A stretch of DNA of 64,000 nt, from contig NC_059544.1 of assembly GCF_905220415.1 (NCBI RefSeq), positions 6,884,501-6,948,500 of the forward strand. Direction: 5' to 3'. The DNA comes from Colias croceus. Its lineage: Eukaryota > Arthropoda > Insecta > Lepidoptera > Pieridae. This document shows, in pieces, positions 22,394 to 33,900 of this stretch. Under the pieces are notes generated by a model. The model was not told where the DNA came from, searched no databases, and saw only the letters and a list, made by a program, of their open reading frames with translations. Every line of letters begins with the position of its first letter. The first letter of the stretch is position 1. The position numbers and the translations under genes were made by a program.

Positions 22394-25300
22394 ATGTCTG
22401 ACCAATACTATAATCTCTCTTGGAATTCTCATAAGGATAGGATTGGAAAAGGATTTTCTTGGTTACAACAAGTGAGTGGCAGTAAAATTGTCAATTACAT
22501 GCTGTAACATTTACTTACAATTTACTGGAGTAATCATTTTAATATTTTAGAAAGAAGAGTTTGTGGACATGACTTTAGCAGTAGAAGGACATCTTGTTAA
22601 AGTTCATAAAAATGTTGTATCTTTGGTCAGTCCATATTTAAAAGAACTGATATCTTCAATACATTGCGACCATCCAATTATATTTCTCACAGTAAGTAGA
22701 TATAATATACCTTAAAATAATTAATAACATTAAATATATTTCTAATTACAAGTTGTTTTCTAAATTTTCTTCTAATTTCAAGGATATTAGTCATGAGGTT
22801 TTGGGGCTTATTGTAGAATACATTTATACTGGAGAAGTTGAAGTCCCAGTAAATATTTTACAACCATTTCTTAAAGCTGCTTCAAAGTTGGTGCTATTAG
22901 GACTGAATGAACTTTCTTCTCTACAGGTAATATATAAATAACTACTAATTGAATATAATTATTGTGTGATTATTTTTAGTATTATAAAGGTTTTTGGTTT
23001 AATTTAAAAACATTAACGTAACGGCACCAGTCTTGTACAGATTAAGGAAAAAATTCAAGTTTTTTGCAAATTTCTCATAGGTTTTTTAATTTTATTGGAT
23101 ATTGTTTTTGAATACCTTTATAGTCGAACCAATTTAATAGGCAACATTTGACGTCTATCAATTTTATCTTCGAAGAGAGGTAACCTGCTTAAAAACATCG
23201 ATTTAAAGTGAATTAATCGATACGGATTTGAAACATTTGTCAATCGAATTTATTAATTTATGATGATTTTTATTCACAAGTAATCAATGCATTCGATTCT
23301 AGATGTCAGATTTCGATTTTTAGAGTAACGTCTCTGGTATTTAAAAAGAAAAAAGGTTTATTGACTCAAAATTGTAGCGACGTCAGTTCTTCAATTCAGA
23401 AATTGTTTATTATGTTTAGTATGGTTTATCAGTAAAATGAAATCTTAAAATTACTTGTATCGGTCATTATTATTATAAATATGTAATCATAATTGAAAAA
23501 AGTTAAGCAAATGTGCAGTTCTAACAAAACGAAATATCATGTTATTCTATGTCGTCGTTACTAGGTTACGTTGTTGAATTTTGTTGAACTGTCAAATGTT
23601 GCCTATTAAAATGGCTCTACTATAGTTCAATGTTAGTTTAACATAACCATTGTTAGAAAAAAGATTACAATGCGTAAATAATGAAGTTATTAATAAATTA
23701 AAAAAACACTTTTTTGCACCAGTGTTGGACAGTTAAAATCTAATGATGGACACCCAGTTTTGGACAACATCCAGTTATGAACACCCATTTATGGACTGTA
23801 CCTAAAGTTGTTTCTCCAGTTATTTACACTTGGAGAAGACTTATAGTTATCAATAAAATGTTGCAAATGATGATTGGAATACAATAAATCTGGGATGTAT
23901 TTATAAAAAATAGTATTTATTAATTATTTTGCATACTTATAATATTTTAAACAGTCTTAATTTCCATTTTCTAGGAAAAAATTGGACAAATGCATCGTTA
24001 AATAAGAGTTGTGTCTGTTAAGAAAAAACAATATGGGTTTTCTATTATTACTCAATAAGTCAGGGTTGAAAAATAACTAAAAAAAGTACTGCCACACATC
24101 CATCCATTTTGGGAACTCTTCTTCTTCGTCGTATCACTCTAGTCAGAGTGAAGGGTGGTCAACATGAGATTTGAAGGGTAGATGTTACCCGCTTCACGAT
24201 GTTCCACCATATCTCTCTGTTTTCTGGCATTCCGCTACACTCGTGAAGTGAACCGCCAATAGCAGCCTTAATCTGATCGATCCATCGATATGGATTCCAA
24301 ATTGTAGCACGAGGCAAAAAGCTTCTTTTAAACTGTTGTCAAGATGGTGTGGATTACATTTAAGCGTGTGTGCTGTATGGTGGTGGAATTTAGCAGCAGA
24401 CCGCTGTCTGCTGCTAAATTGGAATGGATCGCTATCCAAACAGTTCATCAGAGATGATAGACGCGTTACAATGCGCTTATGGATGCGATTTATCTATGCA
24501 GTGATAGAGGATGAAGTGAGAACGAGTCGCACAGCACATAATGACCCATTGTTCTAAAATATATTCTTCATGTTCAGATATATATTATGTTGTTGGACCC
24601 ATTGAGCAGACCTTAGGACTTTTAACTGATAGTTTATTGTGCAAAATTATTCTTGGCACTTCAAATCTTTCAGCGGCTTTTGTTACTTTATCCCCATTAT
24701 TAAGGGCATTGATTGCATTACCAATTTGTCGGGGAGTGTAATTTTAACAAAAAATATCAATGTCCATTATAGGAACCAAAGCAAATCCAGTCATGGACAA
24801 TTGTTGTACAATATTGGAACCCTGTGTTCGGAATGGTCGTGATAGGTATATTATTAATCAGAAAGAAAAGACAATGTAGAGAAGCGCATGTAATTAATAT
24901 CTTAAAAAAAAGTTTAGTTTCGACATTTGTCCATAAATTGATATATCCATAGAATTAAATCCAGTTATGGACACTGACGAATTTTATTTAAACAACTTAA
25001 CCTATCATGATACTAAATCGTGTAGTATTTCGTATACTTAACTACTATAAATAAAAGTAATGTCAAATTTTGCTAAGATTTATACAAAAATTCTTAAAAA
25101 CAAAATTGTGTCCTCACTTCCTTAAGGATTTCCTTAGTAAAAACGGACTTCTTAGAAACGAGTCGCAGCAACTAAACACAAAGTTATGCCATCTTCAAAC
25201 ATTTTGACCGAATAAGACGAAGTGTCGTATTTTGATAGTTTATGAACCAAACTTTTATTTTAAGTATTGCCAAATTATATAACGTTTATTTTGGTCTTAT

Positions 25301-27396
25301 TATTTAAATTTTATATTTATTTTGTCCATTACTGGATGCTTGTCCACCACTGGTGCCGTTACCTTATAATGTTCATAATCTAATCTAATATATATATGTC
25401 ATAAACTATCCCATGGGGGTTAACCTGCATGGTATATTTTTCTTGTATTTATTTTTCCTGAAAGAAACAACCAATTTCAATAATTTTAAAGTAATCTCTA
25501 AGCACTGAAACAGGCTTTAATATAATATGTAATTTATTTATATAATTGATAAACTTCAAATTAAAGGCTTTAAATATTTTATTTATTTATTGCAAGTATT
25601 TATTGTTTATGGTTTTGCAGTGTATATAATAATAATAATTATAATTGTTCCTAAGTAATTTTTCTGAGATCTTGATTCACATTATTAACAAATTTTGCAG
25701 GGATTTACATTTTACCTTTTTTAAAATAATATATTGACACCCACTGATAAAAATGTGTCTTTCTTTTTTAATCACATGCTAATAGACGTATAATGCTAAT
25801 AGGCTAATTGACTGAACTTGTATGATGTGTAGAACACAAGTTCGTCCCCATTATAATGTGAATATATTTCAGGGATCGGTGCCAGAAAATATGGGAAACA
25901 ACAATTATGTTGAACCAACACTTGATCTGCCTGAGATGATGTATGTGTCTATAATTTTACATGATTTACATAAATGTTTAATTCTTTACCAAGAGTTCTA
26001 TCAATAGCTTTATATTTTATTGTTTTCAGCCCTACCACTTTTCCTGATTTGTCCAATACTTTTAATTTTAATGAAATTCAGCCCAGCACAGAATCTGCAA
26101 CGGACATAATACAACAAAGTTTATATAATGTTAATTTATATGAAGGTGATATGCAAGAAAACCCATCAAATATTGATAAAAATTTGTCTTTTGCTAACAA
26201 TATTAGTAATAATGATCCAACTGCTGATAAATTTAATAATACTCCTAATATTATGGCAGATATTACAGTCAATACTGGTAGGTAATTTATTACTTTGTAA
26301 TTTGTATGTTTGTAATTAAAATTCACTAATACCTATCTAAAACACTACACAATTAACAAGTGTAGTGTTTTAGATATTATATAATCATATATATGTCATT
26401 TTAATTCAAATACTTAATGTTTTAAAGATTTACAGTAAAAATATTAATTATATTAACATTCCAACATGATTAAAGACCTTTATTTTTTTTATGTTTTTAT
26501 AGATTAAAATTGCTATTATGAAATAAATTTATTAAGAACTTGTATATTGCATATTCATAGTAAACTTAATTATATTTTCAGATTATAAACATCAACAGTA
26601 TTCAATATCTACTAGAGGCGCTTTGCAATTGATTTTAAATCGCTATATCTATCTCATGCATCATCAATCCTACCAAGGTTTTAAGCGTCGATGGAGATGT
26701 GCAGATTATCGGAGAAAACAATGCCAAGCTTTTGTTGACACAGAAGGAGATATGATTACAAATAGGTAAGGTAATGTAGATAGAAGAAATAGGGAATATA
26801 ATATAAAAAATCATTAAGTCTAAGGCTGGTTGCAGAGCTTGACCGACCATCAGTGCGTACGTCAGTCACGCTTGTCATATGTATGGAAATTCATAAAACC
26901 TTTCATAGCTGGACCGACCATACGCACGCGTATTGTCATGCGCATTAGTGTCATAGTCATACAATTGTTGATGCGTATCGTCAGGACCGACGGTACGCAC
27001 TGACGGTCGGTCAAGCTCTGCAACCAGCCTTAGTCAGACTCGCGACACTATTAGGTTCTATGCTAACACATGAAAATAAGCTAAACACATGCCAAAATAC
27101 TAATGCTAAACAACTTCATCTGTGTATTTTAAAATATGAAATCTTTATATTTGTTATGACTATAATTTATTTAGCATTAATAGTATTCTTACTATACATT
27201 ACCAATTTTAATTTTAATTGAATTCTTATTTAATTTTAGGCTTAATGTACATAACCACCCCTTTCATGATGACAAAATATTGAACAAAATTAAAGACAAT
27301 CAGATATATGCCTCAATAAAGAGTGTAGAAGTTAAGAAGAAAGAATATAACAACTTTGATGCGACTATAGAGGGACTAGAAGATGATACTACATGA
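22394..27396 (+). CDS. BTB/POZ-FLYWCH zinc-finger protein 1 (tandem paralogue)
   Basis: Seven exons (22394-22471, 22551-22691, 22783-22926, 25873-25940, 26030-26277, 26582-26765, 27240-27396) join in phase to 339 residues. Residues about 1-121 form a BTB domain of the insect Lola/mod(mdg4) type (LSWNSHKDRI, EEFVDMTLAVEGH, VHKNVVSLVSPYLKELI, LIVEYIYTGEV), used for dimerisation of nuclear regulators. Residues about 122-227 are an Asn-rich linker. Residues about 230-297 form a FLYWCH finger with WRC, a later C, and HNH as ligands. It is a likely DNA-binding chromatin or transcription factor. Exons 1, 2 and 6 have the same lengths and phases as in the gene at 30973. Intron 3 holds a pogo-like transposon and intron 6 a MITE. 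A P-like transposon ends 36 bp before the ATG. Confidence 0.9.
23021..25359 (-). mobile_element. Pogo/Tigger-like transposon in BTB gene 1 intron 3
   Basis: Inverted ends ACGGCACCAGT... and ...TGGTGCCGT lie at TA dinucleotides (23019-23020 and 25360-25361). Inside, near both ends and around 23717-23800, motifs such as CCAGTTATGGACAC and GTTGGACA recur. The minus strand holds a pogo-type transposase remnant. A separate LINE-like fragment, minus strand near 24123-24340 (reading IDQIKAAIGGSLHECSGMPE and ENREIWWNIVKRVTS), appears inserted. Confidence 0.75.
24543..24744 (-). pseudogene. Pogo-like transposase DNA-binding domain remnant
   Basis: The minus-strand frame reads NYTPRQIGNAINALNNGDKV, then TKAAERFEVPR and LHNKL. 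This is a psq-type helix-turn-helix as at the N-terminus of pogo/Tigger transposases. An in-frame TAA follows GPTT, then the frame continues YISEHEEYILEQWV, the start of the CENP-B-type second helix-turn-helix. It is not functional as it stands. Confidence 0.75.
26334..26376. repeat. Perfect 17-bp hairpin in BTB gene 1 intron 5
   Basis: Arms TATCTAAAACACTACAC (26334-26350) and its exact complement (26360-26376) enclose a 9-base loop. Confidence 0.85.
26821..27032. mobile_element. MITE with TAAGGCTGGTTGCAGAGCTTG ends, BTB gene 1 intron 6
   Basis: Inverted ends of about 28 bp or more (TAAGGCTGGTTGCAGAGCTT and complement) are followed inward by GTACGCACTGACGGTCGGTC-type sequence. The flanks read GTC on both sides, a possible 3-bp duplication. 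The same family is in the equivalent intron of the second BTB gene (37449-37866). Confidence 0.8.
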
Positions 27397-28806
27397 ATAC
27401 ATTAGTACTTACACCTATTCCTTTTTTTTAAAATACACAATAGCTATTATTAAATTAATGTTTGGTATATTTGTTGTAGTCAAATGCCAAAATGTTAAAA
27501 ATGTATATCCGCGGATATGGATACGAATACGGCTATTCGGTGCCAAGATCCGCGATTACAGTTACGGACAATTACGGATCTTTATTTTGTTACTAAATAG
27601 ATAATATAATTGATTGTGAAAGTGTTTCAAGTGTTCATAAAAAGTGGTTTGGTTTCTATATTGATTAATATCATTACAATAATTATTCAAAAGGTTTTGT
27701 TTTTCTCATTTTCATTTAATGATGTTATAACGTTGTATAATATTGATCTCAATATAAATATTGTTGATATAATTTAATACCTACCAGTTATTTACTAATT
27801 TGGTTTGATAAGTTACTATGATACATTTAATAGTAGGTACATAAAAGTGATATAATTTATAGGAAATAATAATTGATTTTAAGAAATAAAAATACTCTGA
27901 ATGTAATACAAAAGCTTTTTAATTCTACCTAACCTAACCACCTGTATCTTATAACTTATAAAGCCCCGCAAGTTGATATTGCGATTGGCGTCCATCTTGG
28001 TGTTGCCCGTTTAGTCGACGTCGACCCGTCAGTACCGTTCGCAAATTCAGCCCGCGCTAATTAACCTTTTGTTGTTGAATTATATTGTTGTCGGTTTTTT
28101 TATACATAGAGTGATTCAATAGGAAGGTTTTAGTGTATAATTTATTAGGTTTGAGACGAAGCGGGCGAAGCCGTGGGCGGTAAGCTAGTAATTTATAATT
28201 ACATAACATTAATTAAAAAATATTTTCATATTTACACATCAACAATATAATTATTAATTACGTACGTAGTATACCTAATATGGAATACTATCGCTTGAAA
28301 AATATTAAGGCGAAGGACCCGTAAAAGATCCACTACAAAAGTAACGGATACGGATAGGGGGTCTATTTTCTTCCTCGGATATCCGCGGATAGAATTGGCC
28401 TTTCTAACATGTTGACCAACAAAATAAGGGACAAATTTCAATTTAAAATTTACTCAAAATGGAGTCCATTTCGTAATTTTTTGCCATTTTACCATGCCAA
28501 AATATGGCCAAAACCGCCAAAATAGGGTTTGTTTACTCGCTGAGCGTTCTGATTGGCTAATAGGTAAGTCAACCAATCAAAATATTCGGATTCACATAGA
28601 TATATAAATGTGGGATTCGAAGTATTATTATTACAAAATTGCAATTAAACCAAAAAATGTCACTTTTTAGCGATCTGCCGGCTGGGTGGCTTACTCGCAA
28701 CTAAATTATTCGTGTTTTTTTCGCTTTGATTTATCCCTTTGTAGCCGTTTTCAGAGTGCCGACTTGCCCTTTTTAGAAAATCGAGATGGCAACACTGCGT
28801 GTGATA
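27397..28806. other. Spacer between BTB gene 1 and a nested repeat block
   Basis: 3' UTR followed by AT-rich DNA. Palindromic TATCCGCGGATAT words near 27505-27520 and 28376-28391 may be the ends of an unrecognised element of about 890 bp. A Helitron 3' end (GCGGGCGAAGCCGTGGGCGG then CTAG) ends at 28188. No gene was seen. Confidence 0.4.
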
Positions 28807-29045
28807 TTAGGGCGGCCGCACATTGGAATGTTTCTGTCAGAAAATTTCGGATGCCCGTCGACACCACACCGCACACTTGTCAGAAATTTCCTTCCGGCAA
28901 GTATGAGTTTAATTCGCAGTTGGCCGGCAGCATAGTAGGAATAGTCTTGGGTTTACGAAAAGTAACAAAATGGATGACGATCAGTTACTTTTATTAGCAT
29001 CATTGTTCTACTTAGTTAATAAAAATAAAATCAAATGTTTATACT

Positions 29046-29100
29046 CCCCCCCATCAGTTCCAAGCCTTGTCGTGGCCGGGGGGGCTCAGTAGCTTGGAGT
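29046..29100 (+). ncRNA. Candidate HDV-like self-cleaving ribozyme, copy 1
   Basis: Candidate pairing: P1 is C7 (29046-29052) with G7 (29078-29084). P2 is TTCCAA (29058-29063) with TTGGAG (29094-29099). P3 is GCC (29064-29066) with GGC (29074-29076), closing a 7-nt loop TTGTCGT. That loop matches the conserved U..UCG positions of HDV-family L3. P1 starts at the first base of the element, where such ribozymes cleave. Weak points are that P4 is absent or minimal, P1.1 has only one good pair, and one unpaired C precedes the P1 3' strand. No activity has been shown. Confidence 0.45.
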
Positions 29101-30252
29101 GCCCTCGTGTACTCTGAGTGAAGCTAATTGGACGCGGAGGGGCTGAAAGGCCGGTCTGTCGTCTGACGACACGATTGGTTCGACGGCCAGGGATCCATAT
29201 AGCTGGCTGGCTGGCTTGAAGGCCGGCTGGCCGGGCTGGCTGGAACCAGCTGGTCACACCGGCTGCCTCGCTGGCTGGCTAGGGGCCGGCTGGCAGGCTG
29301 GCTGAAACCGGCTGCTCCACCGGTTGGCTGGCTGGCTGCTTTGGACGGCGGCTGGCTGGCATGCTGTCACCGGCTGGTTGTCCGGCTGGCTGGCTGGCTG
29401 GCTGGATGGCTGGCTAGCTGGCTAGGATCCTCCGGGGGGCCAGGATTGGCTCAGGTGCCGTTGTGGTACGGCGAGGGATGGCGGCTAGTGGTCGCGGCCT
29501 GGTAATTTGGCTGGGCAAAACGGGGTTGAAAGGTCGATCGGGGCTCGTTTGGGTCTCGTTCCGACCGACTGGCAGGGGGCTGCGCTTTGCGGCGATGGAT
29601 GGCGGCCAGAGGCCGCGAGCGTTGTTTTTTTGTTGGTAGTCTAACTACCAACAAAACAGGGGGCGGGATCCCGACGCGTCACTTTTGTGACACGCGGTGA
29701 CTCCTGTAGGTGGGTGTAGGGCGGCGGCTGTCCTGAGACAGCCGTCTGCCAACTCGTAATCCGGTCCGTGGGGCCGGACCGAGGGCCGCCACCTCTGGTG
29801 TGAGGTGGGGGCTGCGAGGGAAACCTCTATATAAGTGCGCCGGAGGGTCGTTTGACGCGTGACTCACGTTTCGGAGGGCCTTTCGGCGCGCGTCCTTCGG
29901 CCGGTCAGTGCTGGGGTCGAGGGTTTGGGGAACGCCGATGATGGAACGGGGAACAATCCATCATCGGCGAGTGGGTGGCGTGAGCTCGTGTACGGCTTGC
30001 GCCACCCCGGGGTGGGCATTTGGTGGAGGGCCTGGAAACGGGCAAGTGACGGAGAGCCTGGAAACGGGCAACTGCTGGGCGGGACATGCGGAAGATTGCG
30101 AATGTGTACCCGCATCCCGTCTAAAGCAACGCGTTGGTACACGGTGGGGTTTTGGTCGGTAGGAATCCGACATAACCCACGGCTCCTTCCCCGGGAGCCG
30201 TGGGTATCTTAGGCAAGATTTCCCCACTTGAAAAAAAAAAAAAAAAAAAAAA
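29046..30252 (+). mobile_element. GC-rich ~1.2 kb retroposon, copy 1
   Basis: It starts at a C7 run and ends in a 22-A tail. It is flanked by GTTTATACT at 29037-29045 and 30254-30262, the hallmark of target-primed reverse transcription. It is strikingly GC-rich against its surroundings, with a (CTGG)n-like block (29196-29425). Several perfect hairpins are present: GTTGGTAGT near 29631, CGCCGATGATGGA near 29932 with partner near 29958, and CCCACGGCTCC near 30177 with partner GGAGCCGTGGG just before the tail. A TATATAAG lies at 29828. Open frames exist on both strands, but none looks like a reverse transcriptase or a known protein. It is a non-autonomous element that presumably uses another LINE's machinery. 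Confidence 0.85.
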
Positions 30253-30770
30253 CGTTTATACTGGGTTTATCGACTCAGTTGCAGCAGATTGCATATCAGC
30301 CAAATTCACATGAAACATAATATATTACCTAAATTCCATGAGCAATTTTTTTTCATTATTAAATTTCCGTAATCAAATCTTCCATTTCTGTCATCTTTTC
30401 TTGCCGTGCAAAGTAAACGCGTGCATCCTTCACGGCGATATTGAACGGACGCCGCTGCCCGCTACCGGCAGCCGGCTACAGATGCCGCGGCGTCTATCTG
30501 ATGGAAATTTCTGACAGATTGCGGAGTCTACACAAAATGTATGGAGAGCGTGCCTTCCGAATTTCTGATCAGAAAAATTCTAACGTCCGATCCTTTGCAT
30601 CCGGCGCCCATCAGAAGCGGACATCAGACACGTCAGAATTCTGATAGTATCCGGGGTCCCGTGGGGGTCCCTAACAAAATGAATGAAAAGAGTGCGTCCG
30701 GCGGGCATCAGTACCTAATAATTTTCTGGCAGAAATATTCTTCGAATCTTTAGACAATGTGTGGCCGGCC

Positions 30771-30972
30771 TTATAATATGTCAATGTCACTGTCACAGCT
30801 ATCCTAATGCTACAAAGTACAAATCGTATGGTAAAAACTAGGGAAATAATAATATTTTGACTATTATAATATGTTTTAAATGTGGTTTTAAAACTGTTAT
30901 AGTGTGTACAATTCGATATTTAATAGTTCATTTTCATTCCAAAAAGTATAGCTATTGGGATTTTTTATTAAA
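30771..30972. promoter_or_regulatory. Putative upstream region of BTB gene 2
   Basis: A TGTCAATGTCACTGTCACAG string at about 30780-30799 lies about 180 bp before the ATG. No TATA box was identified with confidence. Confidence 0.25.
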
Positions 30973-33900
30973 ATGGTTCATTCACAATTTTCGCTATCAT
31001 GGGATTCCCACAAGGCAAATATTTGTGGGGGATTTTGTGCTTTACAACAGGTAAACAAAGTTTTTTCTAAATGAACAAGTTGTGAACTGGGCATGTTAAT
31101 GTTTATGAGTTATTTTTTAGAATGGAGAGTTTGTCGATATGACCTTAGCCGCTGATGGTCATTTTGTTAAAGTTCATCAAGTATTAATGGCACTTTCGAG
31201 TCCATATTTGAAAGAGTTGATTACTTCGGCACCATGTCCACATCCTGTGATTTTTCTGAACGTAAGTTTATATCGTCAATTTTAATTTAATTTTATCATG
31301 AACTAATTATCTTAATTAATGGACTGATTTTGGTTCTTTTATCTATATTAACATGTAACTTAAATATTATTCCAATAAGTTACCCTAAATTATTTGCTGC
31401 AGTATTGGAGACAGTAGAGTAAGGTTCTTCTCAATTTGGGCCAGGCCTCACCAGTGAAGTTGTGACATAGAGGCCATTTCCCAGCAAATGTCCATAAGCT
31501 TAGTAAACATCAAGAGAACCAACAGTCCTGTTACCTGAATCTATAATAAATTTGTATCAAAGTTTTGCTTATATTATATTCTATTTTCAGAATGTTTCGC
31601 AATCTACACTTACACTTTTGTTGGAATATATCTATACTGGGGAAGTACTTGTTCCTCCCGGTAATTTGACATCATTTATGGAAGCTGCTAAATCGTTACA
31701 TATAAGAGGGCTTGAGTCGGTTGTAAGTATTAAATCTTAGTAAATCAAATAAGTGTGTTGACGTTAGTATATTAGATAACAACTTAAATAACTAAAATAT
31801 TTAATCCCATGCTATCCTTTTGATGGACAGATTTAAAAATAAAATAACATTTATTTGCCAAAAACATGGTACAGAGAGGTGTAAAGAGATAATTGTTCAA
31901 CATGTTTCGCTTTGTATAAAGTATGCAAATATATGCGTAAAACAGATATTAAATCTAAATCCCAATACAATAAATTGTAATATCATTCTATTATCTATAT
32001 CCTATTCGTTTTTAAACTTTTTAAATCTACACATGCATATGCATATTATACATATATATACGATGTAACAATAGGCATGACGAAAGATTTTGAAATCCTC
32101 TTCCATAATGTGTGTATACGTTTACTATACAAGAAAAACCCTATATTTCGGTAATATACTTAAATTAAACGAAGATAAAAGCCATTTTTCAAAAAATATT
32201 TATAAACTGTGCCAAAACAGCTCGCAGGTGTCATGGCGTAGGTGTGACGTCACTCTTTAGTAAATACGTAATTATTTGTACGCATTGTGAAGAAAATTAA
32301 ATAAATATTTATTTAATATGTGTTATAGAAACGAATTTCAAAGTTTATAAGTGGTGTGCAGTATTGCAGTGTGAATCCACATAAAAATAATGCTCAAAAA
32401 TGTGTTAGTAATTATTTCAAGCGAGAAAATAATAATAAATGATTGTATAAAGTGGGCGCGGAGAACCCCGAAACCACGTATTGTGAATTCGCAATTATAT
32501 TTCTGTTCTGAGTCGATAAAGCATACGTGAAACAAAAGAAAATAAATAAAAATGCGTATTCTCAACATATTCATAACAACAAAATACATCTGACGTGAGT
32601 TGTTTATTTAAACGTGACGTCACGCGTGTTTTAGTCAAAATGGCCAACTGCAGAATTTCAATGTTTTATTTTATTGATAATCTCATTAATCTTAATGTTT
32701 TTTAGATTTTTAAGTCACAATATTTAATTTATTTAGTATACATTTTCCCTTGAAAACACTAATATGATCATTTATGAATACTGTCGTCATGCCTATTATC
32801 ATTTAAGGTCAAAAAATTCTTTTTGGCTATAAAAACAATTAATGATCAGCCATTTCTTTAACTTATTTTTAAACACATTCAATGTTTGGTTTTGTATGCA
32901 TTTAGGAACATGGTTAAATATTTTTATAAGCATAATAGGTCCACTTTTAGAGTAAAGCGCAAGAACTGTGAGTCAAAGGAAGGAACAAAATACTTGTTGC
33001 TTTATTTATTTACCAAATTATTATTTTGCTTAATAGATATCATTCTATGTGATCTTAATTGTGAGTTATAACTTTTTAGCAAAGTGAGACAAAAACCATA
33101 CACAGTAAAATAGCACCAACACAAAAGGACACAGAACATGAAGACAGCTCTAATAGCAAGAAGAGAAAATCTAGCGATGTTTTAGAGCAGGTATGGATTA
33201 AATTTTCATCAGCTTTTTACAAACAAATTTTTTTCCTCTAAAAGTATTCTGGTCCTATAAGGAGGAGCATGGACCAAATCATCTTCATAGAAGTTTTAAT
33301 GTAGTCACTGCTTATTGGTCTTGTTATAACATAGGAATACCTTTAACTGAGCAAATAAAACAAATTAACTTTTTTTATTGGTTATTAAAATAATATTATT
33401 CTTTACACTTTAAATCTTGCATTGGATAGAAGGTAATTCAACATTTGTTGGTGCATGTCTTGATGTTAGTGTTTTTCAGATCTTAAAACATTTTGACTGT
33501 GTGAAACGTGTCACAGTGAAAGCAATTAATTGTGTGGGAAATACTTAAGTCGAAGCTGGAAAATATTATTATTGCTTGTCACTTAATTAGAATAGAATAG
33601 AATAGAATAGAATAGAAACACATTTATTCCCAAAAAATGATACAGTACCTTAAATAACAGAAAATACTTATAACCAAGGTAAAACTAGGTAAAACAATAT
33701 GTGAAGACGTAATAATAAACATAATATTATATTATATCTGTATCACCTCAGGGAAAGGGAATACTGACTCAGCATGAATGTTACAGCTGAGGCTGTAACG
33801 CTGTTATTCTGTCAGCACCATATTAAGTAGAGAGGAGTGACTAATAAGAGTAGGTATAATTTTAATGAACGGACTAAATTATGCTGTGTATTACATTATA

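Larger units (their letters stand above)
28810..30770. mobile_element. TTA-flanked DNA transposon split by a retroposon
   Basis: Inverted ends GGGCGGCCGCACATTG and ...CAATGTGTGGCCGGCC are flanked by TTA at 28807-28809 and 30771-30773, fitting PIF/Harbinger-type insertion. Inner sequences also mirror (TTTCTGTCAGAAAATTT on the left, ATTTTCTGGCAGAAAT on the right). The retroposon at 29046-30252 is inserted inside, so this element is older. No transposase was found. Confidence 0.7.

Noticed and set aside
29196..29425. Direct repeats of CTGG as a CRISPR-like or protein-repeat array
   Set aside because: The spacing is irregular, there are no unique spacers, and the block is part of a eukaryotic retroposon present twice.
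29859..30212. Overlapping 60-120 residue open frames on both strands of the GC-rich retroposon, also at 63046-63540, as genes
   Set aside because: GC-rich sequence keeps frames open by chance on both strands. The start of the main frame differs between the two copies because of a one-base change, and no domain was recognised. The phenylalanine-rich frame at 63154-63540 is just the poly-A tail read backwards.
30175..30215. Strong GC hairpin followed by A-run as a bacterial-type terminator
   Set aside because: The context is eukaryotic. The hairpin precedes the poly-A tail of a retroposon and is more likely a recognition structure for reverse transcription.
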